From DATDIC01 sp963777625 (lineage in GTDB: Bacteria > Pseudomonadota > Alphaproteobacteria > Acetobacterales > Acetobacteraceae), in contig CAVZRO010000008.1 of the NCBI GenBank assembly GCA_963777625.1, positions 186,001-250,000 on the forward strand: a stretch of 64,000 nt of DNA, read 5' to 3'. The notes beneath the pieces are model-generated. The model saw nothing but the letters and a program-made list of their open reading frames with translations, made no database searches and had not been told where the DNA came from. Of this stretch, positions 37,467 to 46,353 are shown one piece after another (positions within the stretch are counted from its first letter, which is position 1; each line of letters begins with the position of its first letter). Position numbers and translations under genes: made by a program.

Positions 37467-37478
37467 AGCGATCCCGCG

Positions 37479-38399
37479 CTATGCGGCGCGGTCCTGGCGC
37501 GGGTCCTCGCGGCTGCTTGCCTGGATATGGGTTGCCAGCGCATCGGTGACCGGCTGACGGGCGTGGCGCGCCTTCGTCAGTACGATCCCGTATTCCGGCA
37601 GCATCGGCAGCCCCTCGTCCGGGCGGACCGGCCGCAGCCCCTCCGGCAGCCAGGCCTGGGCGGAGATGGTCACAGCCAGCCCCGCCAGCACCGGCAGGTG
37701 TGTGCCCACCTGTGAACCCGAGGTGTAGGCGACGCGGTAGCGGCGGCCGGCGCGCTCCAGGGCCTGCACGGCGGCGCACCCCCAGTCGCAGCCGCGACGA
37801 TCGTCCAGCGGCTCCGCGCTGGCGAGCGCCAGCGGCAATGGATCCAGCCGATGCGGCGAATAGCGCGTGGAGGTCACCCAGGCGAGCCGTCCACGCCATA
37901 GCGGCATGGCGGACATGCCAGGGAGTACGGCCTCGCTCGACAGCAACGTGAGATCCAGCTCCTCGCGGCGGATGTGCTGGACCAGTTCGGCGGATGGTTC
38001 GCACAACACGTCGACCTGCACGGCCGGATGGCTTTCGGCGAAGCGCTTCAGGATCGGCGGAAGATAACCGAACGCATAATCGTCGGGCGTGCCGAGCCGG
38101 ACCGTACCGGCGATCTGCGGCGCCCGGAACGTGGTCATGACCTCGTCGTTGAGGGCAAGGATGTCCCGAGCGCGCGACAGCAGATATTGCCCGTGCGGCG
38201 TCAGCTCCACCGAGCCGCCCTTGCCGCGGGTAAGGACGGGCTGGCCAAGCATCTCTTCCAACCGTTTTATCTGCATCGACACCGCCGACTGCGTGCGCCC
38301 GACCAGGGACGCCGCGCGGGTGAAGCTGCGCACCTCCGCGATCAGCACGAAGGCGCGCAGGAGATCGGTATCGAGCGACTGAGGCAGATTCATAAGCAT
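37479..38399 (-). CDS. LysR-family transcriptional regulator
   Basis: A 306-residue LysR-type regulator. LDTDLLRAFVLIAEVRSFTR and then RTQSAVSMQIKRLEE form the winged HTH at residues 8-66, followed by a linker helix and a substrate-binding fold with AGTVRLGTPDDYAFGYLPPI. The start could be either of two ATGs at 38399 and 38393. It is divergent from the DUF1127 gene with about 100 nt between them, so it may control that gene. This subgroup is common in Rhizobiales and Rhodospirillales, often beside DUF1127 genes. The ligand is unknown. Confidence 0.88.
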   Translation of the reverse strand: MLMNLPQSLDTDLLRAFVLIAEVRSFTRAASLVGRTQSAVSMQIKRLEEMLGQPVLTRGKGGSVELTPHGQYLLSRARDILALNDEVMTTFRAPQIAGTVRLGTPDDYAFGYLPPILKRFAESHPAVQVDVLCEPSAELVQHIRREELDLTLLSSEAVLPGMSAMPLWRGRLAWVTSTRYSPHRLDPLPLALASAEPLDDRRGCDWGCAAVQALERAGRRYRVAYTSGSQVGTHLPVLAGLAVTISAQAWLPEGLRPVRPDEGLPMLPEYGIVLTKARHARQPVTDALATHIQASSREDPRQDRAA

Positions 38400-38500
38400 C
38401 AATATCGGTGATCTACTTCATAAGCGCAATTCGTTTTACTGATGTACGGGGGCGCACCAAATGAGCATCGCACCATTCGGAACGTTACAGGAGGTGCCCC

Positions 38501-38755
38501 ATGGCAACCCAATCGCTAAATCATTCATTCCTGATGGATCAGCCGGCACCGACGCCGCGTCCCGAACGCTCCGTCGCCGCGCCGCGCCAACGTCGCCCAC
38601 GCCTGACGCTGGGCTGGACCTGGCTACGTGACGCGTACCGCCGCCATCGGTCACGGGCCGTGCTGTCGCGGCTTGATTCCTACCAGCTCAAGGATATCGG
38701 GCTGACATTCGCCGAGGCCGAGAACGAGGCGAACAAGGCGTTCTGGCAGCGCTGA
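38501..38755 (+). CDS. DUF1127 protein
   Basis: An 84-residue basic protein whose C-terminal half, WTWLRDAYRRHRSRAVLSRL, then DSYQLKDIGLTFAEAENEA, is the DUF1127/YjiS domain. The R-x-x-L-x-x-L-x-D-x-x-L-x-D-I-G-L core is intact. Small DUF1127 proteins in alphaproteobacteria are Arg-rich regulators linked to phosphate and carbon uptake and RNA turnover. AGGAGG lies six nt before the ATG at 38501. It is divergent from a LysR regulator. Confidence 0.85.
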   Translation: MATQSLNHSFLMDQPAPTPRPERSVAAPRQRRPRLTLGWTWLRDAYRRHRSRAVLSRLDSYQLKDIGLTFAEAENEANKAFWQR

Positions 38756-38953
38756 GCAAATCGCGGGAGCCTTGTCACGGCAGGGCTCCCGCCAGTCTCC
38801 CACCCTTACAACCTCCCACCCCGCCAACCTCCTACAAGGATTCCTGGCACCACCTGCCGAATAGCGGCGTTGCTGGTTTCACATACCGCTCGCTCGCCGC
38901 GACGACAGTGCCGGCATTGCCAAGGGGTCTCGCCGACGCACATAACACACATC

Positions 38954-39544
38954 ATGCCCCGCCGCGCCTCGCGACCCCGGGCCTACGCTCCCGACCCGGC
39001 GGCGCCGGGCCGATGCTGCGACCTGCCGGGCTGCCCAGCCGCGGGCGAGTATCGCGCCCCGAAATCCCGGCGAAACCTGAAAGAATACTGGTGGTTTTGC
39101 CTGGAGCATGTTCGGGCCTACAATGCCTCCTGGGATTACTACAAAGGCATGACGCCGGGGGAGATCGAAACCGAACTGCGTCGAGACACCGCCTGGCAGC
39201 GCCCGAGCTGGCCGCTTGGCCGCCTGGGCGCCGCGAGCTGGCAGGATGAGCTGTTGCGCGATCCGCTCGACGTCCTGGCGGCCGGGCAGTTCCGGCACCG
39301 GACGGAGCGGCCGGCCGGCGCAACCCCGCCCGAACTGCGGGAGCCGCTGCAAACACTCGGGCTATCCTGGCCCCTGACCATGCCGACGCTGAAGGCACGC
39401 TATAAGGAGCTGGCGAAACGCCACCATCCGGATGCGAATGGCGGGGATCGCACGGCGGAGGAACGGTTGAAGACAATCAACCTTGCCTACGCCACATTGC
39501 GGTCCCGACTTACGGCGGGCGAGCGCGTCGCGGCAGCACGCTGA
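38954..39544 (+). CDS. J-domain protein upstream of cobS
   Basis: A 196-residue protein with a C-terminal J domain: MPTLKARYKELAKRHHPDAN contains the HPD tripeptide that stimulates DnaK ATPase. The N-terminal part has a possible metal-binding cluster (CCDLPGCPAAG and FCLEHVRAYN). ATG at 38954 is chosen; the upstream frame is not conserved-looking. A J protein directly before cobS is common in alphaproteobacteria, perhaps helping the large CobN-CobS-CobT chelatase to assemble, but that is inference. cobS starts 71 nt downstream. Confidence 0.82.
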   Translation: MPRRASRPRAYAPDPAAPGRCCDLPGCPAAGEYRAPKSRRNLKEYWWFCLEHVRAYNASWDYYKGMTPGEIETELRRDTAWQRPSWPLGRLGAASWQDELLRDPLDVLAAGQFRHRTERPAGATPPELREPLQTLGLSWPLTMPTLKARYKELAKRHHPDANGGDRTAEERLKTINLAYATLRSRLTAGERVAAAR

Positions 39545-39615
39545 CGCCCCGCCCATCTTTACACAGGTTCCGCCGCGACTAGAATTTTCCGTGAACGCAC
39601 AGGACATGCCGGTTG

Positions 39616-40626
39616 ATGAACAAGGTCACTTCTCTCGCCGAAATCCGCCCCACCTCCGCGATCGATCTTCCCGATACGAAGGTGGTCGCCCGCGAGGCAT
39701 TCGACATCGAGACCGACATGGTGGTGCCGGCCTTTTCCGTGCGGACCGAACATGTACCGGACCTGGACCTTGCATACCGGTTCGACCGTGAGACCACGCT
39801 GGCGATCCTTGCCGGTTTCGCGTTCAACCGGCGAACCATGATCCAGGGCTATCACGGCACCGGCAAATCGACGCATATCGAGCAGGTGGCCGCGCGACTG
39901 AACTGGCCCTGCATCCGCGTCAATCTCGACAGCCATATCAGCCGCATCGACCTGATCGGCAAAGACGCCATCGTGCTGCGCGACGGCAAGCAGATCACCG
40001 AGTTCCGCGAAGGCATCCTGCCGTGGTGTTTGCAGCACGCCTGCGCCCTGGTGTTCGACGAATACGACGCCGGACGGCCGGACGTGATGTTCGTGATCCA
40101 GCGCGTGCTGGAGGTGGAGGGCAAGCTGACCCTGCTGGATCAGAACCGGGTGATCCGGCCGCACCCCTCGTTCCGGCTGTTTTCGACCGCCAATACCGTC
40201 GGGCTCGGCGACACCACCGGGCTGTATCACGGCACCCAGCAGATCAATCAGGGGCAGATGGACCGCTGGAACATCGTCGCCACGCTGAACTACCTGCCGC
40301 ACGCGCTGGAGACGTCGATCGTGCTCGCCAAGATGGACGTCGATGACGACGACAAGGCGATGAAGAAGCGGGTGGAGAGCATGGTCGCGCTGGCCGACCT
40401 GACACGCGCCGGCTTCATCAACGGCGATATCTCCACCGTGATGTCACCGCGCACGGTGATCACCTGGGCCGAAAATGCGCGCATCTTCGGCGATGTGGGC
40501 TTTGCCTTCCGCATGACCTTCCTGAACAAGTGCGACGAGGCGGAGCGGGCGACGGTCGCTGAATACTACCAGCGCTGCTTCAACGAGGAGATCCCCACGG
40601 GAGTGCTGGCCCGGAAGGTCGCTTAG
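39616..40626 (+). CDS. cobS: Cobaltochelatase AAA+ subunit CobS
   Basis: A 336-residue AAA+ ATPase, one of three subunits of the aerobic cobaltochelatase that inserts cobalt into hydrogenobyrinic acid diamide. Walker A is GYHGTGKSTHIEQVAARLNW, Walker B region CALVFDEYDAGRPDVMF, and sensor-like RLFSTANTVGLGDTTGLYHG is typical of CobS. ATG at 39616 is preferred to TTG at 39613. CobT is encoded at 41901 with one unrelated gene between them; CobN is not in the window. I saw no cobalamin riboswitch upstream. Confidence 0.95.
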   Translation: MNKVTSLAEIRPTSAIDLPDTKVVAREAFDIETDMVVPAFSVRTEHVPDLDLAYRFDRETTLAILAGFAFNRRTMIQGYHGTGKSTHIEQVAARLNWPCIRVNLDSHISRIDLIGKDAIVLRDGKQITEFREGILPWCLQHACALVFDEYDAGRPDVMFVIQRVLEVEGKLTLLDQNRVIRPHPSFRLFSTANTVGLGDTTGLYHGTQQINQGQMDRWNIVATLNYLPHALETSIVLAKMDVDDDDKAMKKRVESMVALADLTRAGFINGDISTVMSPRTVITWAENARIFGDVGFAFRMTFLNKCDEAERATVAEYYQRCFNEEIPTGVLARKVA

Positions 40627-40656
40627 GTCCCACGCGAGGCGGGGGGCACGATACCG

Positions 40657-40706
40657 CCTCTCCCGCTTGCGGGAGAGGTCGGATTGCGCAGCAATCCGGG
40701 TGAGGG
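40657..40706. repeat. CTCTCCCGC two-hairpin repeat
   Basis: A perfect palindrome CCTCTCCCGC-TT-GCGGGAGAGG (40657-40678) is followed by a second small hairpin GGATTGC-GCA-GCAATCC and the tail GGGTGAGGG. The same order (hairpin, second hairpin of different sequence but same shape, GGGTGAGGG) recurs at 54401-54450. It lies between cobS and the Yellow-like gene. Confidence 0.7.
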
Positions 40707-40743
40707 CAGTTCCCCGCCGAAGCGCGGTTAAACGGAGGGGAAC

Positions 40744-41883
40744 ATGCTCGCACGACGGGAATTGCTAATCGGCGGCAGTATCGGCGTCGCCGGACTGCCG
40801 CGTCTGTCGCGCGCCGCCGGCCCGAGCCAACCGGAACTGATCGAGGTGGCGCGGTCGCCGCGGTTCATCTGGAACGCCGTCGCCCTGACCAAGGCCGGGC
40901 GCATCTTCGTCGGCATGCCGCGCTGGCCCGGGTTCAACGACACACCGTCGGTCGCGGAGGTGATGCCGGACGGCTCCCTGGCGCCCTATCCGGGCGGTGA
41001 ATGGAACACCTGGGCGCCCGGCCACGCGGTGGAGAATGCATTCGTCAGCGTGAACACCGTCCACATCTTTGACGATGACTCGCTCTGGGTGGTCGACCAG
41101 GGCTCGCCGTTCTTCGGCAGCACCATCCCGGGGGCGCAGAAGGTGGTGCAGATCGATACGCGCACCAACAAGATCGCGCGCGTGCTGCGGTTCGCGCCGG
41201 ACATCCTGCCGCCCGGCGCCGGGCTGAACGATATCCGCATCCATGGCCAGACGGCGTATTTCACCAATTCCGGGCTCGGCGGTATCGTCGTGGTCGATCT
41301 AGCCAGCGGGAACGCCTTGCGGCGGCTGTCGCAGACCCGGTTCACCCAGGCGGACCCGCATCGGCCGCCGGTGGGCGAGGATGGCGTGATCGTCCGCATG
41401 CCCGACGGCAAGCCGCTGACCGTGAACTCCGACCCGATCGAGATCAGCCCGCATGGCGACTGGCTCTATTTCCAGCCGCTGGCCGGGCCGCTGTGGCGGG
41501 TGCGGGCCAAGGATCTGGCCGACCCCGCGTTGTCGGAGGATCAGCTTTCCACCCGGGTCGAGTACGTCTTCGACACCCCGCCACTGGTCGGCACCATCAT
41601 GGACAGCCGCGGCAATATCCTGCTCGCCGAGATGGGACGGCCGCGCGTCACCGTGCTGACCCCGGATGGCTGGACCCGCACGCTGATCGAGGATGACCGG
41701 CTGTGGGGGCCGGACGCGCTGTTCATTGATTACCAGCGATATCTTTACATCCCGGTGCCGCAGTTGGCGCGCATGGCCTTCTTCCAGGGGCCGAACGGCA
41801 CGTCCAAACAGCAACTGCCGTTCCGCATCTACAAACTGAAGCTGCCGGACTGGCTCGGCGACCGGGTCTCCAGCAGCGCATGA
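40744..41883 (+). CDS. Major royal jelly/Yellow-family protein with Tat-like signal
   Basis: A 379-residue exported protein. The N-terminus ARRELLIGGSIGVAGLPRLS has a twin-arginine pattern followed by a hydrophobic stretch. The rest is a beta-propeller with RFIWNAVALTKAGRIFVGMP, DDSLWVVDQGSPFFG and AYFTNSGLGGIVVVDLASG, which fit the major royal jelly protein/Yellow family and related gluconolactonase-like propellers. Bacterial members have no settled function. It lies between cobS and cobT, 18 nt before cobT, so it would be cotranscribed with cobT. Confidence 0.75.
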   Translation: MLARRELLIGGSIGVAGLPRLSRAAGPSQPELIEVARSPRFIWNAVALTKAGRIFVGMPRWPGFNDTPSVAEVMPDGSLAPYPGGEWNTWAPGHAVENAFVSVNTVHIFDDDSLWVVDQGSPFFGSTIPGAQKVVQIDTRTNKIARVLRFAPDILPPGAGLNDIRIHGQTAYFTNSGLGGIVVVDLASGNALRRLSQTRFTQADPHRPPVGEDGVIVRMPDGKPLTVNSDPIEISPHGDWLYFQPLAGPLWRVRAKDLADPALSEDQLSTRVEYVFDTPPLVGTIMDSRGNILLAEMGRPRVTVLTPDGWTRTLIEDDRLWGPDALFIDYQRYLYIPVPQLARMAFFQGPNGTSKQQLPFRIYKLKLPDWLGDRVSSSA

Positions 41884-41900
41884 ACACGACGGACTGAGAC

Positions 41901-43775
41901 ATGAGCGGCACCAGCAAGGACAACACCAGGGCTGAGGAGTTCAAGCGCGCCACCGCCGGCGTTTTGCGGGCGATCGCGGAGAACGCCGAGGTGCAGGTGA
42001 ACTTCCAGCCCGGCCCCTCCGGCCTGGCGGGCAAGCGGGCACGCCTGCCGCTGCCGACCCGCGCGCTGCCGCCGGCCGAGATGGCGAAGCTGCGCGGTGC
42101 GTCCGACGCCATCGCGCTGCGCCTGCGCCATCACGACGATGCGGTGCACAATGCCCGCATGCCGTCGCGGCGCGAGGCGCGCGATGTATACGACGCATTG
42201 GAACAGGCCCGTGTGGAGACCGTGGGTTCGCATCACATGGCCGGTGTCGCCGCGAACCTGCGCGCCAAGCTGGCCGAGGAATGCGAGGCCGAAGGCTATG
42301 ACCGGATGACGCGGAAGGACCAGCTTCCGGTCACCGCCGCGCTGGCCTTGCTCGCCCGCGAGCAGATGTCGGGCGAGGCCCCGCCGGATGCGGCGCGGCG
42401 GGTCCTGGATCTGTGGCGGGACACGCTCAGCGCCGATGCCAGCACGGCGATCGCCGATCTCGGCCGCACGCAGAACGACCAGCGCGCGTTTGCCCGCGCG
42501 GCACGCAAGCTGCTCGCGGTCATGGAACTGGCGGAAGCCGAGGCCGACGCGGAGCCCGAGGATCAGACCGACGAGGGCGAGCAGGGCGGCGAGCAATCCG
42601 GGCAGGACAATTCGCCCGAAGGTGAAGGCCAGACCGAGTCCGATACCGAGAGCATGCTCGGCGCCCAACCCGAGGAAATGGAAGGCGAGGCGGCCGACGA
42701 CACCGGCGACGAGTCCGAGGAAGAGGCGGCGGTGGCTGAGGGCGATGACCGTCCGGGCGGCCCGCAGCCTCGGCGCGAGCGCCCCAATCCGGACGATGCC
42801 GCGGTGTACCGTGCCTATACGCGGCTATACGACGAGGAGATGGCGGCCGAAGATTTGTGCGATCCGGACGAGCTGACCCGGTTGCGCCAGCAACTGGACC
42901 AGCAGTTGCAGCATCTGCAAGGGGTGATTTCGAAGCTGGCGAACCGGTTGCAGCGGCGGCTGATGGCGCAGCAGCAGCGCGCGTGGGAGTTCGATCTGGA
43001 CGAGGGACTGTTGGACGCCGGCCGGTTGTCGCGCGTGGTGGTGAACCCGATGCAGGCGCTGTCGTACAAGCAGGAACAGGAGATGGAGTTCCGCGACACG
43101 GTGGTGACACTGCTGATCGACAATTCCGGGTCGATGCGCGGCCGGCCGATCACCGTGGCGGCGATGTGCGGCGACATACTGGCCCGCACGCTGGAACGCT
43201 GCGCGGTCAAGACGGAGATTCTGGGCTTCACCACGCGCGCCTGGAAGGGCGGGCAGAGCCGCGAGAAATGGGTGCAGGACGGCAAGCCGCGCAATCCCGG
43301 CCGGCTGAACGACCTGCGGCACATCATCTACAAGTCGGCCGACGCGCCGTGGCGGCGGGCGCGCAAGAATCTCGGGTTGATGCTGCGCGAGGGGCTGCTG
43401 AAGGAGAATATCGACGGCGAGGCGCTGCTGTTCGCGTATCGCCGGCTGCTGGGGCGCTCGGAGCATCGGCGGATTCTGATGGTGATCAGCGATGGCGCGC
43501 CGGTGGATGATTCCACATTGTCGGTGAACCCGGGCAACTACCTGGAGAAGCATCTGCGCGAGGTGATCCGCGATATCGAGAGCCGCGAGCAGGTGGAGCT
43601 AATCGCGATCGGCATCGGTCATGATGTGACGCGGTATTATCGGCGGGCGGTCACGATCGTTGACGCGGAAGAACTAGGCGGCACGATGATGAAGAAGCTG
43701 ACCGAGCTATTCGATGAGGATGCCGATGCGGCCTGGGCGCGTGCGGCGGCGGAGCGGTCGGCGCTGGTGGTGTAG
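41901..43775 (+). CDS. cobT: Cobaltochelatase subunit CobT
   Basis: A 624-residue subunit of the aerobic cobaltochelatase. An N-terminal helical part (about 1-205) is followed by a very acidic linker (about 210-300) and a C-terminal von Willebrand A domain with the MIDAS DNSGSMRG and later MVISDGAPVDDSTLS. Before the VWA domain comes AWEFDLDEGLLDAGRLSRVV, typical of CobT. With CobS it forms the AAA+ chaperone ring that acts on CobN. The length is normal. The IS4-like element follows about 90 nt after the stop. Confidence 0.95.
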   Translation: MSGTSKDNTRAEEFKRATAGVLRAIAENAEVQVNFQPGPSGLAGKRARLPLPTRALPPAEMAKLRGASDAIALRLRHHDDAVHNARMPSRREARDVYDALEQARVETVGSHHMAGVAANLRAKLAEECEAEGYDRMTRKDQLPVTAALALLAREQMSGEAPPDAARRVLDLWRDTLSADASTAIADLGRTQNDQRAFARAARKLLAVMELAEAEADAEPEDQTDEGEQGGEQSGQDNSPEGEGQTESDTESMLGAQPEEMEGEAADDTGDESEEEAAVAEGDDRPGGPQPRRERPNPDDAAVYRAYTRLYDEEMAAEDLCDPDELTRLRQQLDQQLQHLQGVISKLANRLQRRLMAQQQRAWEFDLDEGLLDAGRLSRVVVNPMQALSYKQEQEMEFRDTVVTLLIDNSGSMRGRPITVAAMCGDILARTLERCAVKTEILGFTTRAWKGGQSREKWVQDGKPRNPGRLNDLRHIIYKSADAPWRRARKNLGLMLREGLLKENIDGEALLFAYRRLLGRSEHRRILMVISDGAPVDDSTLSVNPGNYLEKHLREVIRDIESREQVELIAIGIGHDVTRYYRRAVTIVDAEELGGTMMKKLTELFDEDADAAWARAAAERSALVV

Positions 43776-43812
43776 GGGCACCTGAAATCGGCTCGCTCTC
43801 CACAAGCCCGTC

Positions 43813-43861
43813 ATACCAACCCACGTTGATGCTGACCCTTCCCGTCATGGCCGGGACTTGT
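43813..43861. repeat. Left half of a repeat element split by the IS4 insertion
   Basis: This segment begins ATACCAACCC and ends ATGGCCGGGACTTGT. The right half continues at 45162 with CTTGTCCCGGCCATCC. Together they match the complete copies at 50932-51110 and 61080-61255. CTTGT at 43857-43861 is the duplicated target. Confidence 0.75.
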
Positions 43862-45161
43862 CCCACGACTGTCCGGTTCAATTTGGTGGACACGGCGCAC
43901 GGCGTCGATTCTTCTCGCTCCGACGCGTTTCGCGACGAATCGGACATGAGAGGGGCCAGCGCCGTGCCGCACCAGAATACTGTGTTTCGTCAGATCACCA
44001 AGCTGATCCCGTGCGGCGTATTGGATCGGCTGATTGCCACATCGGGTGCGGACGCGCGGGTGCGGCGGCTCAGTACCGGCGATCAGTTGCTGGCGATGAT
44101 ATTCGCCCAGCTCGCTGGCGCCAGAAGCATCCGCCATCTCGAGGCCATGCTGGAGAGCCACGGCGCACGACGCTATCACTCGGGACTGCGCCGGGTGCAT
44201 CGCTCGACGCTGGCGGATGCCAACGCCAAGCGCCCGGCCGAGGTGTTCACCGGGCTGTTCGCCGCCATGGTTGGCGGACTGCAACGCGGGCTGCGCCGCA
44301 GCATCGGCGAGTGCGTGCATTTGATCGATTCCACCAGCATCCGGCTGAACTGGCTGAGCGCGGAGTGGTCGCAGTTTTCCGCCGCGGTGTGCGGCGTGAA
44401 GGCGCACGTGATCTACGATGCCGCGGCCGAGCGGGCGGTATATTTGGCGGTAACCCCGACGCGGGTGAACGACATCACCGCGGCCAAGGAGATGCCGATC
44501 GAGCCCGGCGCCACCTACGTGTTCGATCTTGGCTACTATGACTACGCCTGGTGGGACTACGCCTGGTGGGCGAGGCTGCACGAGGCCGGCTGCCGCATTG
44601 TCACCCGCCTGAAGACCAACACGCCGCTGCGCGTCCGTGAGACGCGCCCGGTTGCCGAGGGCGGCCCGATCCTGTCCGACCGCATCGGATTGCTTCCCGA
44701 ACGGCTGGCCAAGAGCCGGCGCAACCCGATGCACGACGCGGTGCGGGAGATCAAGGTGAAGCTCACCACCGGCAAGGTGTTGCGCATCCTGAGCAACGAC
44801 CTCGATGCACCCGCAACCGAGATCGCCGAGCTTTATAAGCGCCGCTGGGCGATCGAGCTGTTCTTCCGCTGGATCAAGCAGACCCTGAAGATCGGGCATT
44901 TCTTCGGCACCAGCGAGAACGCCGTGCGCATCCAGATCGCGGTGGCGCTGATCACGTTTCTCCTGATCAAGCTGTCTCATGCGCGGCAGAGCGCGGTCGA
45001 AAGTCTCACCACCTTCGCGCGTCTGCTGGCTGCCAACCTCAGGCATCGTACGCCGCTCGATGCGTTGTGGCGAACCGGCCCGGCTGTCGATCCCGCACCC
45101 ACCCAAAATAACCCCAAATGGCGTTACTCTGGCAATGAGAGCGCAACCGGACAGTCGTGGG
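43862..45161 (+). mobile_element. Complete IS4-family insertion sequence, 1300 bp
   Basis: Both ends carry the same 17-bp terminal inverted repeat: CCCACGACTGTCCGGTT at 43862-43878 and its reverse complement at 45145-45161. It is flanked by a 5-bp direct repeat CTTGT (43857-43861 and 45162-45166), the target duplication. It has inserted into the palindromic core of an ATGGCCGGG repeat. One transposase gene fills it. Ends and target duplication are intact, so the insertion looks recent. I assign IS4 from the transposase motifs. Confidence 0.9.
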
Positions 45162-45181
45162 CTTGTCCCGGCCATCCATGA
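43946..45181 (+). CDS. IS4-family transposase with DUF4372-type N-terminus
   Basis: A 411-residue transposase from ATG at 43946. The start VPHQNTVFRQITKLIPCGVL is the DUF4372 domain. The catalytic residues appear in HLIDSTSIRL (first Asp), YVFDLGYYDY (second Asp) and YKRRWAIELFFRWIKQ, the Y-R-E-K signature carrying the Glu. Two peculiarities: a 15-bp tandem duplication (44540-44554 and 44555-44569) repeats DYAWW just after the second Asp, and the frame runs through the right terminal repeat, ending at a TGA (45179-45181) supplied by the flanking repeat. The duplication could impair activity. Confidence 0.9.
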   Translation: MRGASAVPHQNTVFRQITKLIPCGVLDRLIATSGADARVRRLSTGDQLLAMIFAQLAGARSIRHLEAMLESHGARRYHSGLRRVHRSTLADANAKRPAEVFTGLFAAMVGGLQRGLRRSIGECVHLIDSTSIRLNWLSAEWSQFSAAVCGVKAHVIYDAAAERAVYLAVTPTRVNDITAAKEMPIEPGATYVFDLGYYDYAWWDYAWWARLHEAGCRIVTRLKTNTPLRVRETRPVAEGGPILSDRIGLLPERLAKSRRNPMHDAVREIKVKLTTGKVLRILSNDLDAPATEIAELYKRRWAIELFFRWIKQTLKIGHFFGTSENAVRIQIAVALITFLLIKLSHARQSAVESLTTFARLLAANLRHRTPLDALWRTGPAVDPAPTQNNPKWRYSGNESATGQSWACPGHP

Positions 45182-45237
45182 CTTTGTCGCCCACCGCGCC
45201 GCTCGTTCGCTTTACCTGCGGCGGGATGCTCCATACA
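45162..45237. repeat. Right half of the repeat element split by the IS4 insertion
   Basis: Continues the element at 43813-43861. CTTGTCCCGGCCATCC is followed by GACTTTGTCGCCCACCGCGC and a CGTTCGCTT stretch also present at 50932-51110 and 61080-61255; the match fades near 45210-45237. It contains the TGA that ends the transposase frame. Confidence 0.75.
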
Positions 45238-45242
45238 GACAC

Positions 45243-46314
45243 TTACCGCGCCCGCTGCACCGTATAATCTGTAACATCCCGCAGCGCTCGCCGAAACACC
45301 GAATCCGGAAACACCCCCAGCGCCGCTTTCGCCGCCTGTGCGAACTCTCCCGCCCGATCCAGCGTGCGGTCGATCGCCTTCCGGTTCGCGATCAGCCGCA
45401 TGGCCTCGCCCAGATCGGCGTCGGTCTGCTCGCCGGCCTCGATCGTGCGCTGCCAGAACGCGCGCTCATCCGGGTCACCGGCCTGGTAGGCCAGCAGCAC
45501 CGGCAGCGTGATCTTGCCTTCGCGGAAATCGTCACCAACGGTCTTTCCCAGGATGGCCTGGTCGGCCGCATAGTCCAGCGCATCGTCCACCAACTGGAAC
45601 GCGATCCCCAAGATTCAGCCCGAATGTCGCCAGTGCCGCTTCCTCCGCGTCCGGCCGCTCGGCCACCACCGCCCCCACCTGGCAGGCCGCCTCGAACAGC
45701 GCCGCCGTCTTGCCGCGGATCACCTCGAAATAGCGTGGCTCCGATGTGGAAAGATCGTTCTGCGTGACAAGCTGCAACACCTCGCCTTCCGCAATGGTGG
45801 CCGAGGCGCGCGACAAGATCGCCAGCACCTTCAGCGAGCCGTCCTCCACCATCAACTCGAACGCCCGCGAAAACAGGAAATCACCCACCAGCACAGAGGC
45901 TTTGTTGCCGAACACCGCATTGGCCGACGCCAGCCCGCGGCGCAATACGCTTTCATCCACCACGTCATCGTGCAGCAAGGTCGCGGTATGGATGAACTCC
46001 ACGCAGGCGGCCAGGCTGACATGGCGCTGCCCGCCATTGGCCGCATAGCCGCACAGCCGGGCGGAGGCGAGCGTCAGCAGCGGACGCAGGCGCTTGCCTC
46101 CCGCCGCGACAATATGCGCTGCCAGACGCGGGATCAGCGTCACCGGGCTGTCCATCCGGCCCACGATGGTCCGATTGCACGCTTCCAGGTCATCGCTTAC
46201 CAGGGCGTGCAGAGCGGTCAGGGCGTCCGGCGGATCGGCGAGAGCGGCCGATTGGCTGCTCACCTCATCCAACAGCATCTCCCGGGTTGCATGTGCTTGC
46301 GTCTTGGGCACCAT
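45243..46314 (-). pseudogene. ispB: Frameshifted polyprenyl diphosphate synthase (IspB-like)
   Basis: Two overlapping frames encode one trans-polyprenyl diphosphate synthase, which makes the ubiquinone side chain. The N-terminal part starts at ATG 46314 and includes GGKRLRPLLTLASARLCGY and TATLLHDDVVDES, the first DDxxD. The C-terminal part includes GIAFQLVDDALDYAADQA, the second DDxxD. They join as ATFGLNLG then IAFQLVDD if one base is removed from the run of four C at 45606-45609. The full protein would be about 356 residues, a normal length. As the enzyme is normally essential, a sequence error is as likely as a real mutation. DUF2007 is divergent, a usual neighbour. Confidence 0.85.
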
Positions 46315-46353
46315 ATCGGCGGCCCACAACACTGGGTCAAGGAAACCACCCGC

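Noticed and set aside
39545..39615. Cobalamin riboswitch before cobS
   Set aside because: The 71-nt gap is too short and shows no B12-box-like sequence.
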